A DNA stretch of 64,000 nucleotides, taken from the NCBI GenBank assembly GCA_002393195.1, contig DGIK01000091.1:1-64000 (forward strand), in the 5' to 3' direction. The first letter of the stretch is position 1. Each line of letters starts with the position of its first letter. This DNA comes from Bacteroidales bacterium UBA3824 (GTDB taxonomy: Bacteria; Bacteroidota; Bacteroidia; Bacteroidales; UBA3824). A program made the position numbers and the translations under genes. This document shows, one piece after another, positions 32,915 through 40,667 of this stretch. The notes beneath the pieces are model-generated. The model saw only the letters and a program-made list of their open reading frames with translations, did not search any database and was not told where the DNA came from.

Positions 32915-33160
32915 ATGGAAAAAAACGAACTCATAGCAAAGATGAACTCCGTCCTTGCTAACGAATTTGAAGTAGAAGAAAGCACGATTACCCCCGATGC
33001 CAACATCAAGGAGACTTTGCAGCTCGACAGCCTCAGCCTCGTTGATATGATTGCCCTCGTTGAGGAAGAGTTCGGCGTGGAGATCAAGGGTCAGAGCGTT
33101 GGTCAGGTGAAGACTTTCGCCAACCTCTACGATTTTGTTTACGACAAACTCAACGCTTAA
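32915..33160 (+). CDS. Acyl carrier protein
   Basis: An 81-residue acidic four-helix protein with the phosphopantetheine attachment serine in QLDSLSLVDM (Ser39). It is followed 12 bases later by a dehydratase gene. It is distinct from a housekeeping AcpP in context: its neighbours are hotdog dehydratases, a thioesterase and a FAD oxidoreductase, so it is probably dedicated to the cluster's product. Confidence 0.93.
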   Translation: MEKNELIAKMNSVLANEFEVEESTITPDANIKETLQLDSLSLVDMIALVEEEFGVEIKGQSVGQVKTFANLYDFVYDKLNA

Positions 33161-33172
33161 CAGCCGGTATCG

Positions 33173-33613
33173 ATGTCAGCAACTGTGATGTATTCAGGCG
33201 ACGAAATCAAGACCTTCATCCCGCAGCGCGAGCCTATGCTTATGGTGGACAAATTGTACACCTGCGACGAGGCGTCTGTGGAAGCGGGCCTCACAGTGTC
33301 CCCCGACAATATTTTCGTATATGACGGGGGGCTTTTTTCTGAGGCTGGGATGATAGAGCACATCGCGCAGTCGGCGGCGTTGTTTGCAGGCTACAACGAT
33401 TGGATCAACCATCGTCCTATAGTGCTCGGCTACATCGCCGAAATCAAGAAATTTGCCCTCGCTGCCACCGCGCACGTGGGCGACACGCTCGTATCGAGGC
33501 TCAATGTGGTGTCGCAGGCGATGAACATTACGCTTATGGACGCCACTACTACAATCAACGGCAATGTGGCTGCCTCGTGCAAGATTAAGATTTTTATGGA
33601 CAAGAAGAAATAG
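33173..33613 (+). CDS. Hotdog-fold 3-hydroxyacyl-ACP dehydratase, ApeP/FabZ-like
   Basis: A 146-residue hotdog protein. The segment FIPQREPMLMVDKLYTCDE and the later GLFSEAGMIEHIAQSAALFAGY match FabA/FabZ-like dehydratases of the ApeP type used in aryl-polyene synthesis. The glutamate in EAGMIEHIAQSAA is the likely catalytic residue. It should remove water from 3-hydroxyacyl-ACP. Its stop touches the start of the thioesterase gene (TAGATG). Confidence 0.8.
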   Translation: MSATVMYSGDEIKTFIPQREPMLMVDKLYTCDEASVEAGLTVSPDNIFVYDGGLFSEAGMIEHIAQSAALFAGYNDWINHRPIVLGYIAEIKKFALAATAHVGDTLVSRLNVVSQAMNITLMDATTTINGNVAASCKIKIFMDKKK

Positions 33614-34069
33614 ATGGAGACGCAGGACAATACACAACAGGCTCTGTGCGTCTCCTTCGAGTTTCAAGTGCCGTTCTACGACCTCGACGGCATACAAATG
33701 GTTTGGCACGGCAATTATGTCAAATACATGGAGGATGCCCGCGAGAAGTTTGGTGCAAAATACGGGTTTGAATACCTGCACATCTTCAATAGCGGCTACA
33801 CTGCGCCCGTCGTAGATATGCACATCAAGTACCGCAATTCGGCACGCATCAGCGATACGCTCAGGATGTCAATCACTTACATCCCAACACGCGCTGCCAA
33901 GATGGTGTTCCGCTACGAGATAGTACGTCCATCCGACAACGCCATCATCATCGAGGCGGAGACCACGCAACTCTTTGTGTCGCGCTCCGGCGAATTTGAA
34001 CCCGCCAACCCGGATTTTTACGCAGAGTGGAAGGAACGTTGGAATGTGGGCGGCGCATTGTCAAAGTGA
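33614..34069 (+). CDS. 4HBT-family acyl thioesterase (YbgC/FadM-like)
   Basis: A 151-residue hotdog thioesterase. The signature VPFYDLDGIQMVWHGNYVKYMEDAREKFG contains the catalytic aspartate and the active-site His-Gly-Asn-Tyr block. It would release or edit acyl chains from ACP or CoA. It is tightly placed between two dehydratase genes. Confidence 0.85.
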   Translation: METQDNTQQALCVSFEFQVPFYDLDGIQMVWHGNYVKYMEDAREKFGAKYGFEYLHIFNSGYTAPVVDMHIKYRNSARISDTLRMSITYIPTRAAKMVFRYEIVRPSDNAIIIEAETTQLFVSRSGEFEPANPDFYAEWKERWNVGGALSK

Positions 34070-34087
34070 AAATTACATTATAAAAAA

Positions 34088-34450
34088 ATGCTTGTAAAAG
34101 ATTTTTATACAATAGACGGCAAGGAGACGCAGAATGACGGCACGGTAGTTTACAGTGTGTCGCTCAATGCGGCTCACGACGTTTATAAGGGACATTTTCC
34201 CGAGCGTCCGATTACCCCCGGCGTCTGCAACATCCAAATGATCAAGGAACTCGCCGAGGATTCGTGCGGTCGTCCATTGACGTTGACGGCTATAGACCGT
34301 TGCCGCCTTACCGCAATGGTAACCCCCGACGGCTCGCCAAAACTCAATATCAAGGTGCATTTGGACGATACCAAACTTTCCGCAACCATTTTCCACGACG
34401 AAACCACTTATATGACGCTTTCCGGCACGGTGGCTGACCGTATGAATTGA
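34088..34450 (+). CDS. Hotdog-fold dehydratase, ApeI/FabZ-like
   Basis: A 120-residue hotdog protein with VYKGHFPERPITPGVCNIQM, the FabZ/FabA-type HFP-x5-PG motif holding the catalytic histidine. It is a second dehydratase beside the ApeP-like one, as in polyene systems where two dehydratases work with one ketosynthase. The end of the gene runs into AT-rich repeat words. Confidence 0.82.
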   Translation: MLVKDFYTIDGKETQNDGTVVYSVSLNAAHDVYKGHFPERPITPGVCNIQMIKELAEDSCGRPLTLTAIDRCRLTAMVTPDGSPKLNIKVHLDDTKLSATIFHDETTYMTLSGTVADRMN

Positions 34451-34515
34451 AAGTTGAAAATTGAAAGTTGAAAATTGAAAGTTGACAATTGAACATTGTC
34501 AATTGTCAATTATGA
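34447..34515. repeat. AT-rich short-word repeats (GAAAGTTGAAAATT / GACAATTGA)
   Basis: Tandem words: TGAAAGTTGAAAATTGAAAGTTGAAAATT and related GACAATTGAACATTGTCAATTGTCAATTATGAATTATT. They fill the whole gap between the dehydratase and the second FAD oxidoreductase gene. Confidence 0.7.
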
Positions 34516-34521
34516 ATTATT

Positions 34522-36012
34522 ATGAACCATTACGACGCAGCAATAATAGGGGCGGGCTTGGGCGGTCTGCAATGTGCATACATCCTTGCCAAAAGGGGTA
34601 TGAAGGTAGTTGTCGTGGAGAAAGGTCAACTCCTCGGCGGCTGCATACAGACTTTTGTGCGTCGTGGTTGCAAGTTTGATACGGGCTTTCATTATGTGGG
34701 TGGTCTTGACGACGGACAGCCGCTCAATAGGCTTTTCAAGGAATTTGGATTGATGGATTTGCCGTGGAAGAGGCTCGACGATGATGGTTTCGACGAGGTA
34801 ATCTATGGCGGCAAGTCGTATATGATACCGTCGGGTTTTGATAATTTCAAGGCGCGGATGAAGGGTAGTTTCCCCGGCTCGGCGGCTGAGATTGATTCTT
34901 ATACGGATTTTTTGGAAGGCGTTGCGACGGGCATTTTTGGAAGTTTTGACCGTGCGGGCGACGGCAATATGTCGGAAGGCTCGCTCTTTTCGCGTGGCGC
35001 ATACGATTTTCTTACATCCACAATACACGATACAACGCTGCAAAACGTACTCTCCGGCACGTCGCCAAAGTTGACGCTGCAAAAGGAGACGTTGCCATTA
35101 TATACATTTGCGCAAATCAACGCATCCTTCATACTCTCGGCGTACAGATTGCGCGGCGGAGGTATGCAAGTTGCCGATAGTTTGGCGGCGAGCATCAGAA
35201 AGTTTGGCGGCGAGGTAATCACCAATGCGGAAGTTACCAAATTGTTGGAAAACAATGGTGTTGTTGATACGCTCGAAATCGCCAACCACGAACCCATTAC
35301 AGCAAAAATAATCATTGCCGACATTCATCCGTCGCAGTTTATCCGCATTGCGGAAGGCACGTCGTTTGTCCGCAATATTTACAAGAGGCGCATCACGGCG
35401 TTGCAGAATGGCTTTGGAATGTTTACGGCTAATATTGCGTTGAAGCCCGGCGTGGTCAAGTATCTCAATCGCAATATTTATATCCACAATACCGACGACG
35501 TTTGGATGGAAGGCACGCAGACAGCCGCCGAAAATCCACGGTGCTGCCTTATAAGTTTTGGCGTGCCTGAAAGGGTGGGGGACGAGTACGCCACCAATGT
35601 TGATTTGCTCACGCCTATGCTTTGGGACGACGTGGCAGAATTTGCGGGCAGTCGCGTGATGCGTCGCCCCGATGCCTACAACGACCTCAAAAAACGCAAG
35701 GCGTCGCAACTGATTGACATTGCGTCCAATTACATACCCGGACTTAAAGACGCCATTGAAAACGTCTATACGTCCACTCCGCTCACTTACGCTGACTACA
35801 CCGGCACGGAACAAGGTTCGGCGTATGGTGTCAACAAGGATTACAACCGCCTTGCATACACGCTCTTGACGCCATTGTCGCCGATACCGAATGTATTTTT
35901 CACGGGTCAAAACCTGAGCCTTCACGGCATCCTCGGCGTATCGATGACATCGCTCTTCACCTGCGCGGCGGCATTGAAAGAAAAGCCTGGCTTCGGGTTG
36001 TTTGGGGAGTGA
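34522..36012 (+). CDS. NAD(P)/FAD-dependent oxidoreductase, phytoene desaturase/RetSat-like (second)
   Basis: A 496-residue flavoprotein: AAIIGAGLGGLQCAYILAKRG (residues 6-26), VVEKGQLLGGCIQTF, CKFDTGFHYVGG, and a C-terminal FAD contact FFTGQNLSLHGILGVSMTS. It is related in fold to 24430-25935 but clearly different in sequence, with the all-trans-retinol-saturase pattern stronger here. It probably acts on the chain built by the ketosynthase/ACP set. As after the first oxidoreductase, a long inverted-repeat element follows within 20 bases. Confidence 0.87.
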   Translation: MNHYDAAIIGAGLGGLQCAYILAKRGMKVVVVEKGQLLGGCIQTFVRRGCKFDTGFHYVGGLDDGQPLNRLFKEFGLMDLPWKRLDDDGFDEVIYGGKSYMIPSGFDNFKARMKGSFPGSAAEIDSYTDFLEGVATGIFGSFDRAGDGNMSEGSLFSRGAYDFLTSTIHDTTLQNVLSGTSPKLTLQKETLPLYTFAQINASFILSAYRLRGGGMQVADSLAASIRKFGGEVITNAEVTKLLENNGVVDTLEIANHEPITAKIIIADIHPSQFIRIAEGTSFVRNIYKRRITALQNGFGMFTANIALKPGVVKYLNRNIYIHNTDDVWMEGTQTAAENPRCCLISFGVPERVGDEYATNVDLLTPMLWDDVAEFAGSRVMRRPDAYNDLKKRKASQLIDIASNYIPGLKDAIENVYTSTPLTYADYTGTEQGSAYGVNKDYNRLAYTLLTPLSPIPNVFFTGQNLSLHGILGVSMTSLFTCAAALKEKPGFGLFGE

Positions 36013-36029
36013 ACGAGAAACGTATAAAC

Positions 36030-36186
36030 AAACGCCTTGCAGCGTTTGGACTTTTGAACGAAAATTAAAACGAATTAGAACGAATTGAAACGAATTTTTT
36101 TGCTGCGAAATAATAAAAATAATTCATTTTAATTTTTTAAAATTCGTTTAAATTTGTGTTTAGAAAAACGACCGCCGTAGGCGGTC
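36030..36186. repeat. Long AT-rich inverted repeat with end hairpins, copy C
   Basis: Left hairpin AAACGC-CTTGCA-GCGTTT (36030-36047), AT-rich imperfect inverted repeat of ACGAATT words (36057-36162), right hairpin GACCGCC-GTA-GGCGGTC (36070-based arm at 36170-36186). Same layout as copies A and B. Confidence 0.8.
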
Positions 36187-36222
36187 AAATATAAAGTTTA
36201 ACAAATTAATGTTTAAATAGTT

Positions 36223-36474
36223 ATGGAAGACAACAAAGAAAAATCGGAAATAGGTTTTGCGTTTGCAAAAGAGAATTATAAGTTGGTGCTTATAGGTTTG
36301 GGCATCATAATATTTGGCTTTATCTTGATGGCGGGCGGCGGCAGCGACGACCCAAACGTCTTCGATGAGTCGATATTCAGTTTTACCCGCATCACCCTCG
36401 CGCCGATAGTAGTATTGGCAGGCTTCGGCTTTGAGATTTATGCGATAATGCACAAGCCAAAGAGCGAGGAATAA
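36223..36474 (+). CDS. DUF3098 small membrane protein
   Basis: An 83-residue protein with two membrane helices (VLIGLGIIIFGFILMAGGG and APIVVLAGFGFEIYAIM) and the DUF3098 core GGGSDDPNVFDESIFSFTRI. The family is limited to Bacteroidota and is often near ftsX/uppP in other genomes. Function unknown, probably linked to envelope or division. Intact. Confidence 0.88.
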   Translation: MEDNKEKSEIGFAFAKENYKLVLIGLGIIIFGFILMAGGGSDDPNVFDESIFSFTRITLAPIVVLAGFGFEIYAIMHKPKSEE

Positions 36475-36479
36475 TAGGT

Positions 36480-36503
36480 GGAGTGCGGACTTCCCAGCCC
36501 GCA
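36480..36503. repeat. GC-rich REP-like hairpin, family 2, degraded copy
   Basis: GGAGTGCGGACTTCCCAGCCCGC shares the GGAG(C/T)GCGG start and GCCCGC end of the palindromes at 28784 and 61344, but the inner pairing is lost. Confidence 0.4.
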
Positions 36504-36513
36504 TTTCAAGTGT

Positions 36514-36786
36514 TTAATACTTCTTCCTGAAAAATCCTTTCACATACTCCCACGCCTTTCCTTTCTCTGGCACGGGGTCGTAGCCGTGTGTGCCGAATGG
36601 GTTGCAGCGTATGATTCTGAATGTGGTGAGCAATGTGCCGATGATGATGCCGTGCACCATCACAGCCTGTATGCAATATTGTGAACAGGTGGGCGTGTGG
36701 CGGCACGAGTTCGGTAGGATAGGGGAGATGGCTATCCTATAAAAATATACTGGCAATAGGTATGCTTTCCTTATTATCTGCAACAC
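36514..36786 (-). CDS. yidD: Membrane protein insertion efficiency factor YidD
   Basis: A 90-residue YidD with the family core LLPVYFYRIAISPILPNSCRH, PTCSQYCIQAVMVHG and RIIRCNPFGTHGYDPVP, including the conserved cysteines. It helps insert proteins with YidC. The GTG at 36786 gives the family's normal N-terminal length; a TTG at 36807 would add seven residues from AT-rich repeat sequence. Confidence 0.9.
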   Translation of the reverse strand: MLQIIRKAYLLPVYFYRIAISPILPNSCRHTPTCSQYCIQAVMVHGIIIGTLLTTFRIIRCNPFGTHGYDPVPEKGKAWEYVKGFFRKKY

Positions 36787-36810
36787 ACGCTCCAATTCAA
36801 TTAACAATTT

Positions 36811-36853
36811 TCAATTATTTCAATTACTTCAATTACTTCAATTACTTCAATCA
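36811..36853. repeat. Tandem 9-bp repeat (TTCAATTAC)
   Basis: About five consecutive units of TTCAATTAT/TTCAATTAC between yidD and ispD on the minus strand. The last unit borders the ispD stop codon. Confidence 0.75.
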
Positions 36854-37522
36854 TTGCTTTATCACATATTCTGCGTATCTGAGGTCTTCTACGGTAGTTA
36901 TCTTGATGTTTTGGCGGTCGCCGTCGATGAGGTGGATTGGGATGCCGTGGCGTTCCACTACGCTTGCGTCGTCGGTAAATTCGGGAGTGTAGGGCAACGA
37001 ATATGCGGCGCGGAGCATATCGGCGGCAAATACCTGTGGGGTTTGGATTAGTTTTACGGTGTTGCGGTCGATGGGCGCATTTGTATTGTCGGCATTTACA
37101 ATCCTGATGGATTCGGGCGGGGCGATGCAGGGGATGGCGTTGCCGTGGAGAGCCGCCTCGGTGTAGGCGTTTGCAATGGCCTTGACGCTTACCAATGGTC
37201 TCACGCCGTCGTGTACGCCGATGAGGTCGATGTCGTTGGGCACTTTCATCAGGGCGTTTTTTACGGAATGATAGCGTTGTTCGCCGCCTTCTGCCATTAT
37301 GTAACTATTGGGCGCAATGATGCTCGCCGATAGTTGAACCCACGCGCCGAGCCATTGTGTCGGTAGCGAGATTACGATGGTTATCTCCGGGTCAAACTGT
37401 CTGAATTTCTCTATCGTGCGGCACAATATTGGCTGTCCGCCTACTTGCATAAATTGTTTTGGGAGCGTGGAACCCATACGAGTGCCTTTGCCGCCCGCCA
37501 CGATGATTACCGCTCGTTTCAT
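36851..37522 (-). CDS. ispD: 2-C-methyl-D-erythritol 4-phosphate cytidylyltransferase
   Basis: A 223-residue enzyme of the non-mevalonate isoprenoid pathway. It has IIVAGGKGTRMGSTLPKQFMQVGGQPIL (CTP-binding loop), GVHDGVRPLVS, and QTPQVFAADML with the C-terminal TDDASVVE. Its start overlaps the stop of the GAF protein gene (ATGA), so it is transcribed with the chemosensory-like operon upstream. Confidence 0.95.
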   Translation of the reverse strand: MKRAVIIVAGGKGTRMGSTLPKQFMQVGGQPILCRTIEKFRQFDPEITIVISLPTQWLGAWVQLSASIIAPNSYIMAEGGEQRYHSVKNALMKVPNDIDLIGVHDGVRPLVSVKAIANAYTEAALHGNAIPCIAPPESIRIVNADNTNAPIDRNTVKLIQTPQVFAADMLRAAYSLPYTPEFTDDASVVERHGIPIHLIDGDRQNIKITTVEDLRYAEYVIKQ

Positions 37523-38310
37523 GCCGGGAGTAAGCTTGAGATTTTTTCTGACACTTTTTCGTTGAATTGCTTCTGAAATTCCACGAGATCCACTTCGGGT
37601 TTCTCGAAGGTGGATATTTCGAGGAGGGCTATTGTTTCGTCGCCGTGTATGATGGGGATTACGCCCATGTACCTCGGCGAACTTGATCCAAGTCCCGATA
37701 CTATCTTTATGTAGCCTTCTGGCACATCGTTGATGAAGAGCAGCTTTTTGTCTTTTGCCACTTGCCCAGGGATGCCTTCTCCGATGGCGAATGTGCGGCT
37801 CGTGTCGGTGGTGTAGAATGCGTAAGTGCTTATCATCGAGAATGTTTGGGTCTGACGGTTGAGCGTGTATGCCACGCCTTGCACTATCGCGATTGCCTTG
37901 GAGAGGTTGATGAGCAGCTGGTCGAAGTATTTTTCGGGGTCGGTGATTTGCTGTGTGTCAGCAACCATTTCGTCCACTTTTTCGGCGATTAACTTTTTGC
38001 CTTCGGCTTCGCGGCGGCGTTTTAGCTCCTTGTCGATTTTTTCCTGTTCCTTGCGCTCCTTTTCCTTCCGGTCTTGGTCGGCGAAGTAGTCGGCGGCAGT
38101 GCTTATGGAGCCGCCCTGTTGAAGACCGATCTTTCTTACGGTAACGAGCGCGTATGCCGACATCGCGATGCTTATGAGCGCGTAGATGCCTATGACGGTG
38201 TTTGCCGATATGAATTTTGGGGCGAGGTACTTGAACGCCGACAGCCCGAATACTATGCTGACAATTATATATATTATCAGGATTGTGATTGCCTTCCTTT
38301 TTTCTTTCAT
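37519..38310 (-). CDS. Membrane-anchored GAF-domain sensor
   Basis: A 263-residue protein with two N-terminal membrane helices (ITILIIYIIVSIVFGL, IGIYALISIAMSAYALVTV), a charged coiled coil (EKERKEQEKIDKELKRRREA, about residues 80-100) and a C-terminal GAF domain (KAIAIVQGVAYTLNRQTQTF, FAIGEGIPGQVAKDKKLLFIND). The GAF part resembles light/redox or small-molecule sensors. No output domain is present. It follows cheB by 12 bases, so it probably works with the CheR/CheB-like proteins. Confidence 0.8.
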   Translation of the reverse strand: MKEKRKAITILIIYIIVSIVFGLSAFKYLAPKFISANTVIGIYALISIAMSAYALVTVRKIGLQQGGSISTAADYFADQDRKEKERKEQEKIDKELKRRREAEGKKLIAEKVDEMVADTQQITDPEKYFDQLLINLSKAIAIVQGVAYTLNRQTQTFSMISTYAFYTTDTSRTFAIGEGIPGQVAKDKKLLFINDVPEGYIKIVSGLGSSSPRYMGVIPIIHGDETIALLEISTFEKPEVDLVEFQKQFNEKVSEKISSLLPA

Positions 38311-38322
38311 AGCTCTAATGTT

Positions 38323-38877
38323 TTATTTGAGGTTTTGTAAATAGCTCGTTATCTGCGACGATTGGAAAATGTAGTCCACGTCGGTTAGCTTGATTGCGGC
38401 GGCGGTCATCGTCTTTACCTGACATTCGTCTGGCGACTGCACCATCACCGTGCCGCCAGCGTCTTTCATTGCTTTGAGACCTGCCGCGCCGTCTTTGTTG
38501 GCGCCTGAGAGGAGTATGCCGAGGCACCTTGTGCCGTAAGCCTTCGCCGCCGATACGAATGTGATGTCGATGGACGGACGCGAGTGGTTGACTGGCTCTT
38601 CGGTGGAGAGTGCTATCGTATTGTCCTTCTCGATGTACATGTGGTAATTGGCGGGGGCGAGATAGACTTGTCCGGGCTGGATAGATTCCTTGTCGCACGG
38701 CTCGTGTACCGGCAGTTTTGATTTGAGGCGCAGTGCCTCCACAAATCCCGTCCTGATGTGTTTGAGCCTGTGCAGGCATAGAAACATTGGGTGCGGGAAT
38801 GTCTTGGGCAGTTCGGCGAGTATGGTGGTTACCGTCTGAAAACTGCCTGCTGATCCTCCTATTACTACGTACAACAT
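38323..38877 (-). CDS. CheB-type methylesterase domain, stand-alone
   Basis: A 184-residue protein equal to the catalytic domain of CheB without the receiver domain. It has the catalytic serine in VVIGGSAGSFQT, the histidine in FLCLHRLKH and the aspartate in GILLSGANKDGAAGLKAM. It would demethylate or deamidate glutamate/glutamine side chains on a receptor. No methyl-accepting protein is in the window, so the target is unknown. It is cotranscribed with two CheR-like genes and the GAF protein. Confidence 0.9.
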   Translation of the reverse strand: MLYVVIGGSAGSFQTVTTILAELPKTFPHPMFLCLHRLKHIRTGFVEALRLKSKLPVHEPCDKESIQPGQVYLAPANYHMYIEKDNTIALSTEEPVNHSRPSIDITFVSAAKAYGTRCLGILLSGANKDGAAGLKAMKDAGGTVMVQSPDECQVKTMTAAAIKLTDVDYIFQSSQITSYLQNLK

Positions 38878-38893
38878 ATTGCTAATTTGCGCT

Positions 38894-39724
38894 TTATTGT
38901 TTTTTCTTGTATATTTTTTCGTTTTTTGATACCTGAACGAGCATCGACTGCTGGTCGGTTTCGTCGAGGTTTTCGCCGGAGCCTATCGCGAGGTATCCTC
39001 CCGGCATCAGGCTCTGTCCTATCTTTTCGATTGCGGTGCGCCTTGTGGTCGGGTTGTAGTAGATGCACCGGTTTCTGAATAGGATGAGGTTGAATCCCTT
39101 GTCGGGCGGCGTGTCCTTGCCGAGGTTCTGCTTGATGAATATCACCTTATCGAGCAACGTTGGCGAAAATTTGTAGTATTTGTCGAGCCGTTCAAGGTAT
39201 GGCAGCAGGCTGTTGTCGCTGTTGATTCGCTTGAAGTTGGCGTCGCTTATTTCAAATTTTTTGGTGTCGATGTAGCTATCGCGGCTGTCGTCTATCGCCT
39301 GCTGGAATTGCGATGTGGCGTAGATTGTCGCCTTGTGCATCAGGTTGTTGCGGCTGAGTATTACGAGTAGTGTATTGAGTTCGTCGTCGCCACAGATGTC
39401 TGGCACCCATATTTTGATGAACCTTTCTGCGCTCAGCTTGTCGGTGATGATGGCTTCGAGTTCGGTCCAAAATTCTGCGTCGCGGAACATTTCTGTGGTT
39501 GGCACCGCAATTTTTTGCAGGAAGATGTGTATCAGCGACCGGTCCGAGATTAGTTTTTCCACTAATTTGGACACCGATTCATACCCTTGGAGCACGGCAA
39601 ACCTGCATATCCTGTGCCGGAGTATTACAGGTTGGAACTGACCGAGGTCTATGTCGTCGATGGTGCGTACCGTCTGGATTACGCGCCTTAGTTCTTCGTC
39701 GGTTATGTTGGTCAAGTCTTCCAT
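38894..39724 (-). CDS. Degenerate CheR-like protein
   Basis: A 276-residue protein with the CheR layout: N-terminal helical domain (MEDLTNITDEELRRVIQTVR), PTTEMFRDAEFWTELE and FNLILFRNRCIYYNPTTRRTAIEKI near the end. The SAM-binding glycine motif is replaced: where CheR has a GCSxGEE-type loop, this protein reads IWVPDICGDDELNTLL. It is therefore probably not an active methyltransferase and may bind the true CheR or a receptor. It lies 9 bases after the intact CheR gene, and the two share the same fold and borders, so it looks like a diverged duplicate. Confidence 0.82.
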   Translation of the reverse strand: MEDLTNITDEELRRVIQTVRTIDDIDLGQFQPVILRHRICRFAVLQGYESVSKLVEKLISDRSLIHIFLQKIAVPTTEMFRDAEFWTELEAIITDKLSAERFIKIWVPDICGDDELNTLLVILSRNNLMHKATIYATSQFQQAIDDSRDSYIDTKKFEISDANFKRINSDNSLLPYLERLDKYYKFSPTLLDKVIFIKQNLGKDTPPDKGFNLILFRNRCIYYNPTTRRTAIEKIGQSLMPGGYLAIGSGENLDETDQQSMLVQVSKNEKIYKKKQ

Positions 39725-39733
39725 TTGGTTGGT

Positions 39734-40579
39734 CTATTGTGTTTTCTTGGTGTAAAGCAGTCCTTTTTTCTCGTATTTGTTTGCCCAGGGACCGAGTATG
39801 CTCTCGTGTATTCCGAGCACGAGTGTGCCTCCGTCGATGAGCATCTCCCAAAATTCGCCAAAAAGCTTGTTTTGCAGCGTCTGGTTGAAGTATATCAACA
39901 CATTGCGGCAGAGTATGATGTCGTATTTGACTCCTCTGAATGGGTTGGGGTCAGATACGAGATTGTGCTTCTTGAACGTGGTCTTGCCGAGCAGGAATGG
40001 CTTCACCTTGATTGTGTCTTCGCGCTCGTTGAAGTCCATATATTTTTGGAGCGGGACGTTGATGCGCTCTTCAAAGTTGTACGGATTTACGCATAGACCC
40101 TTGGTGTAGTTGTTGATGTATTCCTTGGCGTTGCGGTGTCCGTAGATTCCTTTTTTGGCGGTATCGAGCACGTCGGCGTTGATGTCGGTGGCATAGATTG
40201 TAGATTTATCGAGGAGTCCGGCTTCGCATAGCATTATCTCCATCGAATATACTTCCATGCCGACGCTGCACCCCGCGTGCCAGATGTTGATGTTTTTCTG
40301 ACTGTGGAGTTTGGGCAGAAGCCTGTATTTCATAGCCTGCCACACCGATGGGTCGCGGAAAAATTCGGTGGTGTTTACCGTGACGTCCTTCACCACTTGG
40401 TCGAGAAACTGGCGGTCTATCTTTATGGCGTTTGTGAGCGCGTAGATGTCCATCTTGTAGTCGTACAAGACCTTCTCCACACGGCGCATAAACGACTTGA
40501 GGGAGTAGTTGCTGAAATCGTACCCCCCGCAGTCTCTCAGTGCCCTGATGAGTTCTTTTATGTCCTGTTCTTCAAACAT
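39734..40579 (-). CDS. CheR-type protein glutamate methyltransferase
   Basis: A 281-residue protein. It has the N-terminal helical domain (IKELIRALRDCGGYDFSNYS), VTVNTTEFFRDPSVW, the SAM loop INIWHAGCSVGMEVYSMEIML and the catalytic-domain signature YDIILCRNVLIYFNQ. The loop reads GCSVGME rather than GCSTGEE, which is a mild change. The ATG at 40579 fits the promoter at 40601-40632; an upstream frame extension is not CheR-like. It heads the operon CheR - CheR-like - CheB - GAF - ispD. Confidence 0.9.
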   Translation of the reverse strand: MFEEQDIKELIRALRDCGGYDFSNYSLKSFMRRVEKVLYDYKMDIYALTNAIKIDRQFLDQVVKDVTVNTTEFFRDPSVWQAMKYRLLPKLHSQKNINIWHAGCSVGMEVYSMEIMLCEAGLLDKSTIYATDINADVLDTAKKGIYGHRNAKEYINNYTKGLCVNPYNFEERINVPLQKYMDFNEREDTIKVKPFLLGKTTFKKHNLVSDPNPFRGVKYDIILCRNVLIYFNQTLQNKLFGEFWEMLIDGGTLVLGIHESILGPWANKYEKKGLLYTKKTQ

Positions 40580-40600
40580 GATGGCGTTATTTTCGATTTC

Positions 40601-40632
40601 CAAATTTATATACTTTTTGTCAGTTGAACAAA
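40601..40632 (-). promoter_or_regulatory. Bacteroidota-type promoter for CheR/CheB operon
   Basis: Minus-strand TAAATTTG (plus 40601-40608) and TTTG (plus 40629-40632), 20 bases apart. Confidence 0.7.
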
Positions 40633-40667
40633 AATTTTTTTCAGTTTTCAACTCTCAACTTTCAACT

